DNA from: Chryseobacterium wanjuense
GTDB lineage: Bacteria; Bacteroidota; Bacteroidia; Flavobacteriales; Weeksellaceae
Assembly: GCF_900111495.1 (NCBI RefSeq)
Contig: NZ_FOIU01000004.1
Location: 1 to 64,000, forward strand
Length of the DNA: 64,000 bases
Reading direction: 5' to 3'
The notes beneath the pieces were generated by a model. The model was given only the letters and a program-made list of their open reading frames with translations. It searched no databases and had not been told where the DNA came from. Of the stretch, positions 26,810 to 36,400 are shown piece after piece. How positions within the stretch are numbered: the first letter of the stretch is position 1; every line of letters starts with the position of its first letter. The translations under genes and the position numbers were made by a program.

Positions 26810-27319
26810 ATGACCCAAGAAACTTTCAAGAATACGGTATTTATTCTCAAAAATGAGATGTATCGCTTTGCGAAAAGATTTGTCATGAGTAGTGATGAAG
26901 CAGAAGATGTTGTGCAGGATCTGATGATCAAATTCTGGCAGAAGAAAGATGAGCTGGAGCAGTTCGGGAATTTAAAATCCTATGCATTGAAAGCCGTCAG
27001 GAACGAATGCCTGAACAGACTCAAGCATCACGATGTAAAAAGGGGGTTTGCAGATATGCAGTTGCATCGATCCGAGCTTTACAGTATGGAGGTGAATAAT
27101 TTGAAAGAACACATTATCAGTTTTATCAATCAGCTTCCGGAAAAACAAAAGATGGTGATTCACCTGAAAGATGTAGAAGAATATGAAGTTTCGGAAATAG
27201 CAGAAATGCTGGAAATGGAAGAAAATGCGGTAAGAGTAAATCTTATGCGGGCCAGACAAAAAGTAAAAGAACAAATTTCACAATTGATGAGCTATGAGCA
27301 ACGACAAATTTCAAAATAA
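26810..27319 (+). CDS. ECF-type RNA polymerase sigma factor
   Basis: Sigma-70 family factor of 169 aa with only regions 2 and 4, as in ECF factors. Region 2 is seen at about 20-75 (EMYRFAKRFVMSSDEAEDVV, DLMIKFW, LKSYALKAVRNECLNRLK). Region 4 is at about 110-160 (INQLPEKQKMVIHLKDVEEY, VSEIAEMLEMEENAVRVNLM, RARQKVKEQ). The 3' end overlaps the next gene, a putative anti-sigma factor, by 26 bp. It starts the four-gene block up to 29832 and probably controls it together with other envelope genes. The stimulus is unknown. Confidence 0.93.
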   Translation: MTQETFKNTVFILKNEMYRFAKRFVMSSDEAEDVVQDLMIKFWQKKDELEQFGNLKSYALKAVRNECLNRLKHHDVKRGFADMQLHRSELYSMEVNNLKEHIISFINQLPEKQKMVIHLKDVEEYEVSEIAEMLEMEENAVRVNLMRARQKVKEQISQLMSYEQRQISK

Positions 27320-27977
27320 ATACGACGAGATCTTCCAAAATATAAAGGAAGAGAAAATGGACTGGGATTTTGAAGATTTCCTGAAAAAAGCAGAAGGAAA
27401 GGAAGATGAGGTTCAGAAAGATGAAACCCCGATTATCCCGATCGATACAAAAACAAAGCCTTCGTTCCCGAAATGGTTCTGGATGGCAGCGGGTGTAATT
27501 TTGCTGTTGAGTATCGGGCTTATTTTTAACATCAATAAAAATTCTGATGTAGAAGATCAGGCTCAGCTTGTGGAAAACCAGATCAAGGATCAGAAAAATG
27601 ATTTTATTGAAGAAAATAGCGAACATCAGGAACAGGTAGCGGTGAACAATACTACAGATTCGATTTCCGGAACTAAAAAAGATTCGATTTTTCAGGAAAA
27701 TACGGTAGCTGAAAAGGATGTTTTAGATGAAATTTTACCAAAAAGAGGAAGACTGAAAAAAGAAAGAAAACCAAAGTATGTAGATAATTCCTCTTACAGA
27801 AAGTATAAAAAAGCTTCAGATTCTACAGGGTACAAAGATTCTTACGTGATCGTAAACGGCAAAAGAATCGACAATGTAGAGGAAGCCATTAATGTGACTA
27901 AGTATTCATTCCAAATATTTGCAAATAATGTCAGTGAAAAATTAGTACAGCCAAAAGTCGTTGACGACGATTATTAA
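27294..27977 (+). CDS. Single-pass membrane protein, putative anti-sigma factor
   Basis: Protein of 227 aa with an acidic N-terminal cytoplasmic part (MSNDKFQNKYDEIFQNIKEE), one transmembrane helix at about residues 60-80 (FPKWFWMAAGVILLLSIGLI) and a charged periplasmic part. No zinc-binding anti-sigma His-Cys motif is seen. The call rests on topology and on the 26-bp overlap with the ECF sigma gene, the normal layout of sigma/anti-sigma pairs. It contains FEDFLKKAEGKEDE just before the membrane and a VIVNGKRI motif near the C-terminus, found in other flavobacterial proteins of this kind. The alternative is an unrelated envelope protein of the same operon. Confidence 0.65.
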   Translation: MSNDKFQNKYDEIFQNIKEEKMDWDFEDFLKKAEGKEDEVQKDETPIIPIDTKTKPSFPKWFWMAAGVILLLSIGLIFNINKNSDVEDQAQLVENQIKDQKNDFIEENSEHQEQVAVNNTTDSISGTKKDSIFQENTVAEKDVLDEILPKRGRLKKERKPKYVDNSSYRKYKKASDSTGYKDSYVIVNGKRIDNVEEAINVTKYSFQIFANNVSEKLVQPKVVDDDY

Positions 27978-28045
27978 TTAACCTTTAAAAAAGATATTAT
28001 GCACCTGATCAGGCACTAATAATCAAAAAAAATAAAAATTGACTC

Positions 28046-29320
28046 ATGAAAAAAATAATATTAATATTTGCACTTGCTTTTTCCCATTTCTTCAATGTGT
28101 ATGGGCAGAAAGATAAAGACAAACTAGACCAGCTTTTTGAGAAATACCAGGAAGTGGAAGGAGTGACCTCCATTAAAATTGCAAAACCCATGTTCGGGAT
28201 GTTGAGCAATCTGGATTTAGGAGATGCAGAACTGGATCAGATCAAACCTTTATTGGCAAAAATTACCGGATTAAAAATTTTAATTGCTGAAAGACCTGCG
28301 AATGCAACCAATGCAAAAGAACAGAAGCTTACTCAGATCAATAAAGATATTTCCTCTTATCTGAGTAATCTGAACTACAGCGAAATCATGACAGTGAACA
28401 GCAATGGCGCAAAAATAAAATTCCTTTCTGCGGAAGAAAAAAACGGGATTTTGGATGATCTTTTGTTAAGCATCGACAGCGGTGGTGAAGAAAATATCCT
28501 GATGAAACTGGATGGAAAACTTTCAATGGATGATATTAATAAAATTATCAATTCCAGCGAAACCAATACCAATCCTATTACCAATACAAGAAGCAGTTTA
28601 ACTTCTGAAAATACCTCTTCTTACTTAAGTGGAGAATCCAGAAGTGTGGGAGAATTTTCAGGAATTCAGGTAAGTACCGGGGTGAATGTGGTTTTCAAAC
28701 AGGAAAGCCCGACCAATGTGAAGGTAATTGCCGATGCAGATAAGCTTCAGTACATCGTAACGAAAGTGGACAATGGAGTTTTGAAAGTATATGTTGATAA
28801 TAAAGGACAGAAAAATTTAAAGTTCAAAAACATCAGCGTAAATGTTTCTTCCCCAAGAATGGATAACATCAAGACTTCTTCAGGATCAACTTTTACGACC
28901 ATTAATTCTGTAAGAGAAAATAATCTTAGCATCGATGCTTCATCAGGGTCTATAGTGAAAGGGAAATTCAATATTGCCAATGATACGAAAGTAGAAGCGA
29001 CATCGGGATCAGATATTAAAATTGATATTAATTCTAAAAACTTCGATTTCAAAGGATCTAGCGGTTCTAGTACAAAATTCGACGGACAGGCAGGAATGGC
29101 AAACTTTGATATCAGCAGCGGCGCACTTTGCAAAGCGGATAATCTGAGAACCAATCAGGTAGAGGCAGAATCTACTTCGGGAGGAAGTCTATCTATCAAT
29201 GTTGTGGATAAATTAAAAGCCAGAGCTTCTTCAGGAGGATTGATCAAGTACAGAGGAAATCCGGAGATCACCTCAGATATCAATAAAATCTCAGGAGGAA
29301 CTTTAAAACAAATTGACTAA
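28046..29320 (+). CDS. Secreted DUF4252 plus GIN (DUF2807) fusion protein
   Basis: Exported protein of 424 aa (signal peptide ends near NVYGQ). Residues about 22-165 resemble DUF4252 (LDQLFEKYQEVEGVTSIKIA, ILMKLDGKLSMDDINKIIN). Residues about 195-424 resemble a GIN/DUF2807 beta-helix (GEFSGIQVSTGVNVVFKQES, then repeated SSGS-type turns such as KTSSGSTFTT, DASSGSIVKG, EATSGSDIKI). GIN domains are putative auto-transporter-adhesin heads of unknown function. Fusion of the two domains and a separate DUF4252 protein next door suggest they work together in the envelope. It lies 68 bp after the putative anti-sigma gene. Confidence 0.8.
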   Translation: MKKIILIFALAFSHFFNVYGQKDKDKLDQLFEKYQEVEGVTSIKIAKPMFGMLSNLDLGDAELDQIKPLLAKITGLKILIAERPANATNAKEQKLTQINKDISSYLSNLNYSEIMTVNSNGAKIKFLSAEEKNGILDDLLLSIDSGGEENILMKLDGKLSMDDINKIINSSETNTNPITNTRSSLTSENTSSYLSGESRSVGEFSGIQVSTGVNVVFKQESPTNVKVIADADKLQYIVTKVDNGVLKVYVDNKGQKNLKFKNISVNVSSPRMDNIKTSSGSTFTTINSVRENNLSIDASSGSIVKGKFNIANDTKVEATSGSDIKIDINSKNFDFKGSSGSSTKFDGQAGMANFDISSGALCKADNLRTNQVEAESTSGGSLSINVVDKLKARASSGGLIKYRGNPEITSDINKISGGTLKQID

Positions 29321-29331
29321 AATTAATCACC

Positions 29332-29832
29332 ATGAAAATTTTAAAAAACATTTTTCTGATCGCTTGTATGATGTTGCTACTACAGTCATGCGTGGTATCA
29401 GAAAGACCCAATATGGCCTTCTTTTCAGAGTCGGGACACGATTTTAAAGGAGCGAAGTTTGTGAGTATTAATGTTCCGATGCTTCTGGCAAAGCCTTATA
29501 TCAAAAAAGCATTGAAGGAAGATGGCGAAAGTGAAGAGATCATTAATCTTGTAAAAAAAGTGTCAAAAATAAAAGTCATGACCGTGGAAAATGGCGACAG
29601 ACAAATGCTGAAAGATTTTGCAAGCTATTTAAATGACAACAATTACGAAGAATGGGCAACCATAAAGCACGACGGTGATAATGTAAACATCCGTGTAAAA
29701 CAAAAAGGTGATGCTATTAAAAATATGCTCATCACAGTGAACTCTGACAAAGAATTGGTTTTTGTAGATGTAAAGGGAAGTTTCACTGCCGATGATATTT
29801 CAAAGATGATAGCTTCCGCTACCGATAAATAA
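29332..29832 (+). CDS. DUF4252 lipoprotein
   Basis: Lipoprotein of 166 aa with a lipobox (LLLQSC) and a DUF4252-like body: FVSINVPMLLAKPYIKKAL, IKVMTVENGDRQML, then IKNMLITVNSDKELVFVDVK and a final FTADDISKMIA that parallels LSMDDINKIIN in the preceding protein. It starts 11 bp after that gene, so the pair shares translation context. Known family members are small secreted proteins in ECF-sigma neighbourhoods of Bacteroidota without assigned function. It is the last gene of the block; a terminator follows at 29881. Confidence 0.82.
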   Translation: MKILKNIFLIACMMLLLQSCVVSERPNMAFFSESGHDFKGAKFVSINVPMLLAKPYIKKALKEDGESEEIINLVKKVSKIKVMTVENGDRQMLKDFASYLNDNNYEEWATIKHDGDNVNIRVKQKGDAIKNMLITVNSDKELVFVDVKGSFTADDISKMIASATDK

Positions 29833-29880
29833 GGACTTTCATATTCAAATTCATATACTAATTTTATTTTGTACAAAATG

Positions 29881-29907
29881 CCGTTCCGCAATTCGGGGCG
29901 GTTTTTT
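29881..29907 (+). terminator. Terminator after the sigma/DUF4252 block
   Basis: Stem CCGTTCCG with CGGGGCGG (two G-T pairs) followed by six T residues. Confidence 0.8.
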
Positions 29908-29955
29908 CATTTAAGTTATTGATTATTAAGTTTTATTTAAACTATTAAAATCGAT

Positions 29956-29986
29956 TTTCGTATTTCGATAAAATACCTTAATTTTG
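29956..29986 (+). promoter_or_regulatory. Promoter of guaB
   Basis: TAATTTTG at 29979-29986 is an exact -7 box. TTTC at 29956-29959 lies 19 bp upstream, one base off the -33 TTTG. The ATG follows only 13 bp after the box, so the leader is nearly absent. Confidence 0.65.
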
Positions 29987-29999
29987 CAAGAAAGTAAAG

Positions 30000-31460
30000 A
30001 TGTCTATTCATAACAAAATTGTAGAGACAGCCATCACTTTCGATGACGTGCTTCTAGTCCCTTCTTATTCAGAAGTTTTACCTAATCAGGTTTCATTAAA
30101 ATCAAGACTTACCGACAAAATTACGCTTAATGTTCCGATAGTTTCTGCTGCGATGGACACCGTTACAGAAGCTGAATTGGCAATTGCTTTGGCCAGAGTG
30201 GGCGGTTTGGGTTTCATTCACAAAAATATGCCGATCGCTGAGCAGGCTGCACAGGTAAACAGAGTAAAGCGTTCTGAAAACGGAATGATCTCCGATCCTG
30301 TTACCCTTTCAAAAGATCATACATTAGGCGAGGCCAGAGAAATGATGGCGAAGTTCAAAATTTCAGGTCTTCCGGTTGTAGATGCAGAAAATACGCTGAT
30401 CGGAATCATCACAAACAGAGACGTAAAATATCAGGAAAAACTTGACATGAAAGTTGAGGAGATCATGACGAAAGATAATCTGATCACTTCCGATAAAAAT
30501 ACAAACTTAGAACAGGCAAAGGAAATCCTTCTTAAAAATAGAGTTGAAAAACTGCCGATCGTTGATAAAAACAACAAATTGGTTGGTTTAATTACGATTA
30601 AAGATATCGACAATCAATTAGAATACCCGAATGCCAACAAAGACGGGAGCGGACGTTTGATCGTGGGAGCCGGAGTTGGTGTAGGAGAAGATACATTGGA
30701 TAGAATTGCAGCTTTGGTTCAGGCCGGGGTTGATATTATCGGTATCGATTCTGCTCACGGACATTCGAAAGGAGTGTTGGATAAAATTGCTGAAATCAGA
30801 AGAACGTATCCGGATTTGGATATCGTTGGAGGAAATATTGTAACGGCTGAAGCTGCTGAAGATCTGATTAAAGCAGGAGCAAATGTATTAAAAGTAGGTG
30901 TTGGTCCCGGTTCTATCTGTACAACGAGAGTAGTTGCAGGAGTTGGAGTTCCTCAGTTATCTGCTATTTACAACGTGTACGAATATGCTAAATCTAAAAA
31001 TGTAGCAGTAATTGCCGATGGTGGAATCAAGCTTTCAGGTGATATCGTAAAAGCGATTGCAAGTGGAGCAGGAGCAGTAATGTTGGGTTCACTGTTAGCC
31101 GGAACTGATGAGGCGCCAGGTGAAGAAATTATCTTCCAGGGCAGAAAATTCAAATCTTACCAGGGAATGGGAAGTCTTTCTGCAATGAAGAGAGGTGGAA
31201 AAGAGAGATATTTCCAGAGTGAGGCTAAAAAATTCGTTCCGGAAGGTATTGAAGGAAGAGTTCCGCACAAAGGAAAATTGGAAGATGTGATTTTTCAGTT
31301 GACAGGGGGTCTAAGAGCAGGTATGGGATATTGTGGAGCTAAAGATATTGAAGCTTTGCAAAAAGATACCAAAATGGTAATGATCACAGGAAGCGGATTG
31401 AAAGAATCTCATCCTCATGATGTTATCATCACGCAGGAAGCTCCGAATTATTCTTTATAA
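30000..31460 (+). CDS. guaB: IMP dehydrogenase
   Basis: NAD-dependent oxidation of IMP to XMP, the committed step of guanine nucleotide synthesis in the cytoplasm. The 486-aa protein has the standard N-terminus ([16 protein letters not shown]) and two CBS domains inserted at about 95-205 ([40 protein letters not shown]). The catalytic loop is [11 protein letters not shown] with the active cysteine, and the substrate flap [11 protein letters not shown] and the C-terminal [12 protein letters not shown] are present. Length and motifs are complete. It is flanked by its own promoter and terminator. Confidence 0.98.
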   Translation: MSIHNKIVETAITFDDVLLVPSYSEVLPNQVSLKSRLTDKITLNVPIVSAAMDTVTEAELAIALARVGGLGFIHKNMPIAEQAAQVNRVKRSENGMISDPVTLSKDHTLGEAREMMAKFKISGLPVVDAENTLIGIITNRDVKYQEKLDMKVEEIMTKDNLITSDKNTNLEQAKEILLKNRVEKLPIVDKNNKLVGLITIKDIDNQLEYPNANKDGSGRLIVGAGVGVGEDTLDRIAALVQAGVDIIGIDSAHGHSKGVLDKIAEIRRTYPDLDIVGGNIVTAEAAEDLIKAGANVLKVGVGPGSICTTRVVAGVGVPQLSAIYNVYEYAKSKNVAVIADGGIKLSGDIVKAIASGAGAVMLGSLLAGTDEAPGEEIIFQGRKFKSYQGMGSLSAMKRGGKERYFQSEAKKFVPEGIEGRVPHKGKLEDVIFQLTGGLRAGMGYCGAKDIEALQKDTKMVMITGSGLKESHPHDVIITQEAPNYSL

Positions 31461-31478
31461 TAATAAATAAATATAATG

Positions 31479-31517
31479 AACAAGGCTGTCTCAACATTGA
31501 GACAGCCTTGTTTTTTT
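31479..31517 (+). terminator. Strong terminator after guaB
   Basis: A perfect 16-bp stem (31479-31494 with 31497-31512) and a minimal loop, followed by further T residues to 31517. Confidence 0.92.
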
Positions 31518-31527
31518 GTTATCAATA

Positions 31528-31590
31528 GGAGCGGACTTTAGTCCGCTTTAATATGTTTAACGCTTGATTGGCTTTAGCCGAAACTTAAAA
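31528..31590. repeat. Two-hairpin palindromic repeat element
   Basis: The first hairpin is GCGGAC-TTTA-GTCCGC (31531-31546). The second is TTGGCT-TT-AGCCGAA around 31569-31582, after a short AT linker. A paired CTTTAG-centred hairpin of this kind looks like an interspersed extragenic element. It sits directly behind the guaB terminator in a convergent gene gap. Confidence 0.65.
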
Positions 31591-31601
31591 TAAATCTTCA
31601 A

Positions 31602-32120
31602 CTAAGAAATTAGTTCAACGAAAGAATCATACGTTCCGTCATAATCTTCCCATTTCTGATTATTCACAAAAAATGAGGGAGTTCCGTTCACTCCGCTTCT
31701 CACACCGCCTTCAAAATCATTTTCAATTTTATCCTGCAGATCGGCTGTGTTGATGTCGTTTTCAATTTTATTAAAATCAAGACCTAAAGATTTTACAGAT
31801 TCTTTCAGCATTTCTTCATTCAAATGATTCTGATTTTCGTAGATGAGGTCGTGCATTTCCCAGAATTTTCCCTGTTTTCCAGCTGCTTCAGCGATCGTTG
31901 CGGCTGCCATTGCATATTGATGAGAATCTGTCAAAGGAAAATTTCTGAATACAAAAGCTACTTCATCGCCATATTCTTCAACAAATCTTTTTACCAAAGG
32001 ATAAGCGTGTCCACAGTAAGGACACTGATAATCTCCGTATTCAACTAAAACAATTTTCGCGGTTTCCAAATTTCCCTGAACGTGATCATTCGACCCGACC
32101 GGAATTCTTAATGTAGACAT
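31602..32120 (-). CDS. DsbA-family thioredoxin-fold protein (CPYC), cytoplasmic
   Basis: DsbA-like oxidoreductase of 172 aa. The active site is QCPYCGHAYP near residue 33. The helical insert (AMAAATIAEAAGKQGKFWEM) and the cis-proline loop GVNGTPSFFVN are typical of the DsbA/FrnE class. There is no signal peptide, so it should act in the cytoplasm, unlike periplasmic DsbA. It starts 15 bp after the stop of the upstream peroxiredoxin gene, so both probably act in one thiol or peroxide response. Substrate unknown. Confidence 0.88.
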   Translation of the reverse strand: MSTLRIPVGSNDHVQGNLETAKIVLVEYGDYQCPYCGHAYPLVKRFVEEYGDEVAFVFRNFPLTDSHQYAMAAATIAEAAGKQGKFWEMHDLIYENQNHLNEEMLKESVKSLGLDFNKIENDINTADLQDKIENDFEGGVRSGVNGTPSFFVNNQKWEDYDGTYDSFVELIS

Positions 32121-32135
32121 AATGGATAAGTTTTT

Positions 32136-32594
32136 TTATTTTAAATTTTCTAATGCATCAATGATTCCGTCTGCTCCGGGATTAATTCCGTCCGGCGACA
32201 AATAACTCCACTGAATTGTTCCTTCTTTATCAATGACAAACAAAGCTCTTTTTGAAGTTCCGTTTTCTTCATTGTAGACGCCATATTTTTTTGCAATTTC
32301 TCCTTTTGGATTAAAATCCGCAAGCAATGGAAAGTGCAGTTTTCTGTCTCCCATAAAGGCATCATGACACCATGAGCTGTCTACGGAAATTCCCAGGATA
32401 TCTGCATTGTATTTATGAAAAATACTGAGCATCTCGTTATATAAAGTCACCTGATCTCCGCAAACAGGGCTCCAGTCGGCGGGGTAGAAAACTAAAATTA
32501 AATTTTTTCCTAAAAAATCCGAACGTTTCAATTTCTGATCCGGTGTAGAGTGAAGTTCAAATTCCGGAGCAGGAGTTCCTTTTTCTAATATCAT
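32136..32594 (-). CDS. Peroxiredoxin (AhpC/TSA family, AhpE/BCP-like)
   Basis: Thiol peroxidase of 152 aa reducing hydrogen peroxide or organic peroxides. The family core FYPADWSPVCGDQ holds the peroxidatic cysteine near residue 45. A second cysteine occurs in DSSWCHDAFMG, and PLLADFNPKGEIAKKYGVY is the usual later block. It is one-domain length and lacks the C-terminal resolving-cysteine tail of typical 2-Cys enzymes. The adjacent DsbA-like protein could be its reducing partner; that is inference. Confidence 0.92.
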   Translation of the reverse strand: MILEKGTPAPEFELHSTPDQKLKRSDFLGKNLILVFYPADWSPVCGDQVTLYNEMLSIFHKYNADILGISVDSSWCHDAFMGDRKLHFPLLADFNPKGEIAKKYGVYNEENGTSKRALFVIDKEGTIQWSYLSPDGINPGADGIIDALENLK

Positions 32595-32711
32595 ATTTGA
32601 GTGGTTTTTGGTTAAAGAAAATAGTGTAATCGATTAATTTGTAGAATAAAATTAGGAATAAGAATCCAATTATTAGCCATTGCTTTACTTAAATTAATAT
32701 TAAAGTTTGAT

Positions 32712-32909
32712 CTATTCTACTTTCCTGTATTTAAATTTGGGTTTAATCACATAATTTAAAAACCGGCCTTTGGATTGTACGGATCTGAACCTATCAAAGA
32801 TTTCCTGAGGTACATCGAGATAATCATATACTGCTCCCGACTGATATATGATTCGCAATATTTCAGTCTCCGGGAAGTACAGATAATGATTGATTACTGA
32901 TGAGGGCAT
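32712..32909 (-). CDS. KTSC domain protein
   Basis: Small cytoplasmic protein of 65 aa consisting of one KTSC domain. Visible motifs: the SSVINHYLYFPETEILRIIY beginning, the SGAVYDYLDVPQEIFDRF centre, and SKGRFLNYVIKPKFKYRKV at the end. The domain is named for its occurrence at the C-terminus of some lysyl-tRNA synthetases and is also found alone; its role is unknown. It has no close operon partner. Confidence 0.85.
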   Translation of the reverse strand: MPSSVINHYLYFPETEILRIIYQSGAVYDYLDVPQEIFDRFRSVQSKGRFLNYVIKPKFKYRKVE

Positions 32910-33238
32910 GCATAATTTTCTGCAAAAAGTGTTCCTTGGTTGGAGTGGAATCTTTATTTTATTCCTACATTTTTATAATGAAAGGGGATTTTAGATTAAA
33001 AATAATAAAAGTATAAATTGCTCTATAAAGGTTATCATTTAATAATAAACTCACCAACATTATAATAATCATAATCATCAAATAAAAAAAGCAAGGGTAA
33101 AAATTTGTTGTCCTGTATATTGCTGTATTACCCTAAGCATCTTTAAAGAACGCTAATCTGATATTTCCTATCTGGTCTTTCTAACTATAAAACCACCGCA
33201 TAAAGCAGTGGTTTACTTTAATTTATTACTAGAATCGA
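32910..33238. other. Gene-free AT-rich region
   Basis: About 330 bp with no open frame of note. It carries the upstream region of the KTSC gene and, at its right end, a hairpin that probably ends the RHS operon. No tRNA, riboswitch or repeat was recognised. Confidence 0.5.
33188..33216 (-). terminator. Probable terminator of the RHS operon
   Basis: On the minus strand AAACCACTGC faces GCGGTGGTTT with one A-C mismatch around a short AT loop, and a T-rich tail follows. It lies about 20 bp past the small membrane-protein gene. Confidence 0.6.
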
Positions 33239-33478
33239 CTACCAATCTTGTCTTAAAGCAACTCCAAAAGAGAAGCAGATAATTAGAAATATAAATAATA
33301 ACCCATTAAAAATATAGTTTAGTATTTTACTATTATATCTATAAATCAAATAAAAATTAATTGTCAGTAAAATAATAATTATTGGAGTTAATTTTAAAAA
33401 ATAATCATACTGAAAATATAATAATAATGCAGTATAAATTAATGAAATAATTAAAATTATTTGTGTGATTTTTTTCAT
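33239..33478 (-). CDS. Small membrane protein, candidate immunity protein
   Basis: Very hydrophobic 79-aa protein with three predicted transmembrane segments (ITQIILIISLIYTALLLYF, LTPIIIILLTINFYLIY, ILNYIFNGLLFIFLIICFSF). No family is recognised. It starts 6 bp after the stop of the RHS gene, whose C-terminus looks like a toxin domain, and it is followed by a terminator. The DNA is extremely AT-rich, like the toxin tip. In polymorphic toxin loci this position is normally held by the immunity gene, and a membrane location would suit protection against a lipase. The function is inferred from position only. Confidence 0.6.
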   Translation of the reverse strand: MKKITQIILIISLIYTALLLYFQYDYFLKLTPIIIILLTINFYLIYRYNSKILNYIFNGLLFIFLIICFSFGVALRQDW

Positions 33479-33484
33479 TAGAGA

Positions 33485-36400
33485 TTATTTTGGTTTATTA
33501 ATTTCATCTTTAACAGTTTTAACAATTTTCTTACTTAAATCATTATCAATACTTTTATGAGTTGATTTGGGAGCATGTATATTAGTAACTTTAGTTTTTT
33601 TATTATCTTCTGAAACTGTTACTTTCTCACCACCATAAAAATCTTTTGTTTGATAATAATTCATAACTTTCGAAACATTTTTAGATTTTATTGTTGTATC
33701 TGAGTAAAAATCCATAATATCTAAAGTTATCATCAAATTGATTTTCAAATCCTTGTTTTCATTTGTTTTTTCAATTAAATTATCTCCACCTAAACTATGC
33801 CCCACAGCAGTTACATCACCATCAGGATGATTTTTGTTAAAACTTGAAATTGTTGAGTTTATATCATCTTTTGTATTTTCATTTTGGGAGGAATCAAAAA
33901 TTACTACTCGAGTATCTTTACTGCTTAATTGATTTAATGCTCCTAACCCATTTTTATCAACAGAACCATCTCCTCGATTTCTTGCTTGGGTATGTCCTTT
34001 AACAGTATCACCTGAATGCCCCTGCACTACAACAACTAAATTTTTATATCCATCATTTTTCCTAAAGTCTACAGCTTCCAATCCTTCTAATTCTCGAGCA
34101 TCAATAACCCTATTTTCAGAGAAATTATAATGAGACTGATAAGCATATTTTTCAGAAAGTGGATCAACATTGAAGAATCTTCCAATAGAAGGGTCGTAAT
34201 TTCGCCACTTAAAAGAACTCCAGCCTGTATGTATTTGTTTTTCCTGTCCTTGAAAACTATATTTATAGGAAGGAGTGACAATTGATGTAGCGATAGTCCC
34301 ATGCTCTAATCCAAATGGATAAAAATCAACTGCATCATCTATTACTGCATTTCCATTTGTGTCTTTATAAAAAGAAACTCTAATATTTCCAACTTGATCT
34401 TTATATTGATAAATATACTTATTATTTTCAAAACTATAATATCCTTCTGTTGTTGGCACAAATTTTAAATCGGGTGTTGTCGGTAATAGAGAACTATGCT
34501 CATATTGAAAACCATCTAAATAATCTGTGGTAATAAATGTTGAGCCTCTCATATATTGCTTTTGATGTTTAACTCCATCAGCTCTATAAATATGATTAAG
34601 TGTATATCCAACGCCAATTGCAGCATTCATTTGAATACTATTAGGAAGATTTAAAAAGTTATAATCAATTTGCTTTATTCTTTTATCAAGCATACTGGTC
34701 ATATTACCACTTGTGTCATAGGTAATTATATTTCCACCTCCAGGATAACCGGAAGTATTTCCAGTTTCATCTGTGATTGTAATAAGTTTGTTCCCTTCAT
34801 AATTATAAGTTAGATTATCAATTACCTCAGTGATTGATGTATTCCCTGTTCCTTTTTTTCCACGTACTAGATTAGCAATATTCCCATTATTATCATACTC
34901 TATATCTTCATAATAGTCGATATTCAAAGTAGTAGATAAAGGTTGATAACTTTTTCCATATATAAGCCTGTTAAGGCCATCATATTTATAAGTATACCTT
35001 TTAAGGATTCCGTCGGTTGCTGTTTTCCAGTCAACCTCAGAAATATTCCCGTTATACTTAGCCTCCTGAATTCCCAATAAAGGATCGGGATTATGATACT
35101 TAATTTTATAGCCAAATAATTTACCTCCTAAATTTGCTGGATCATTGATTTTAGTTAACCACCCTCTTACATCGTACTCATAATCGATACTTTGTAGATT
35201 GTTTCCTAACTTTTGATTAGATAGTAAAGAACGTTCATTGTATGTGTTATCCGTCAAAAGTTCAGGAATTCCATTATTTACCTGATGCCAGTGTTTCTTT
35301 AGCCTTTTTAAATTATCATATTCAAAATCTTCTTTGATGACTACTTCCGTATCTGTCGTACTTCTTTTATGAAACGTTTTGGTCTGCTTGGTTTGTCCTA
35401 TAAAATCAAGTTCATTTTCAAGACGGGTATATCCGTCTAAATAGTTAATGGTATTAAGACCAATTACCCGACCTTTTTTATCATAATAGGTATATTTTTT
35501 AGTCCATCTGTCATCTTCAATATTTTTAATCAGATTCAGTACAGGAAGACTTTTTGTACTTACATTTTCCGAAACCTCATTTTGTGTTAAGGTAGGTTCA
35601 CCTAGTATAGATGTCGGAAAAGTCGGGTTGAAATCATATGCAGGATATTGATCGTAGTAATTTAAAGTAAGAATTTTAAACCACTTTGTGGAATTAGGAT
35701 AAGTCGAGTCCTGATTGTTATAATAAACATCCATTCCCTCTCGGTTAAAGACCGATGAGCCAGTTCTCTCTACATTATTTGAGTTCAAGCCGTCAACAAT
35801 ATTTTGCTCCGCTAATCTTGTTGTAGCCCCTGTTCCAATTCCTGTGATGGCAACTCTTCCAAATTTATCATATTTGGTGTAAAGCCATCTTCCCTGTGCT
35901 CTGAGATTAGCATCCTGAGTGGCTACTACACGATCTTGTTTATCATACAGAATAAACTCCCAACCTTTACCCGGCAGTTTCTTTTCTACCATCCTATATC
36001 TGCCATCATATTTGTATTGATAGCATAAATCAGCTTGCCTCGTAGTATTTGTTACAAGATCAGAATAAATATTCGCCTGAGACGGAATAATAAATACAAG
36101 CTGATCATACTCATTGTATACATAATAAGTATCAACGTAATCACCCACTGTGATTTCCCTTCTTTCAAGAATAAGCTGACCATTAGTATTGGTAAATTCG
36201 ATTGTAGAATAACCGTCTTCGTCGATTACTGTTTCTTTGCTCAACTGATTTGCAATGTAGTTCCCAGCTGTTCCCAATGTACTTTTGGTAGCATTATTTT
36301 CCCAAGTGGTTGAGGTGGTGAATTTCCTTACACCATCTGCAACTGTATTCGCGCCATAGGTATAGTTTTCAGGATGTGAAGTCCAGTCATTTCCGAACTG

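Noticed and set aside
34087..34302. Minus-strand open frame of 71 codons in the RHS gene
   Set aside because: Alternative frame within the YD-repeat region, no start context.
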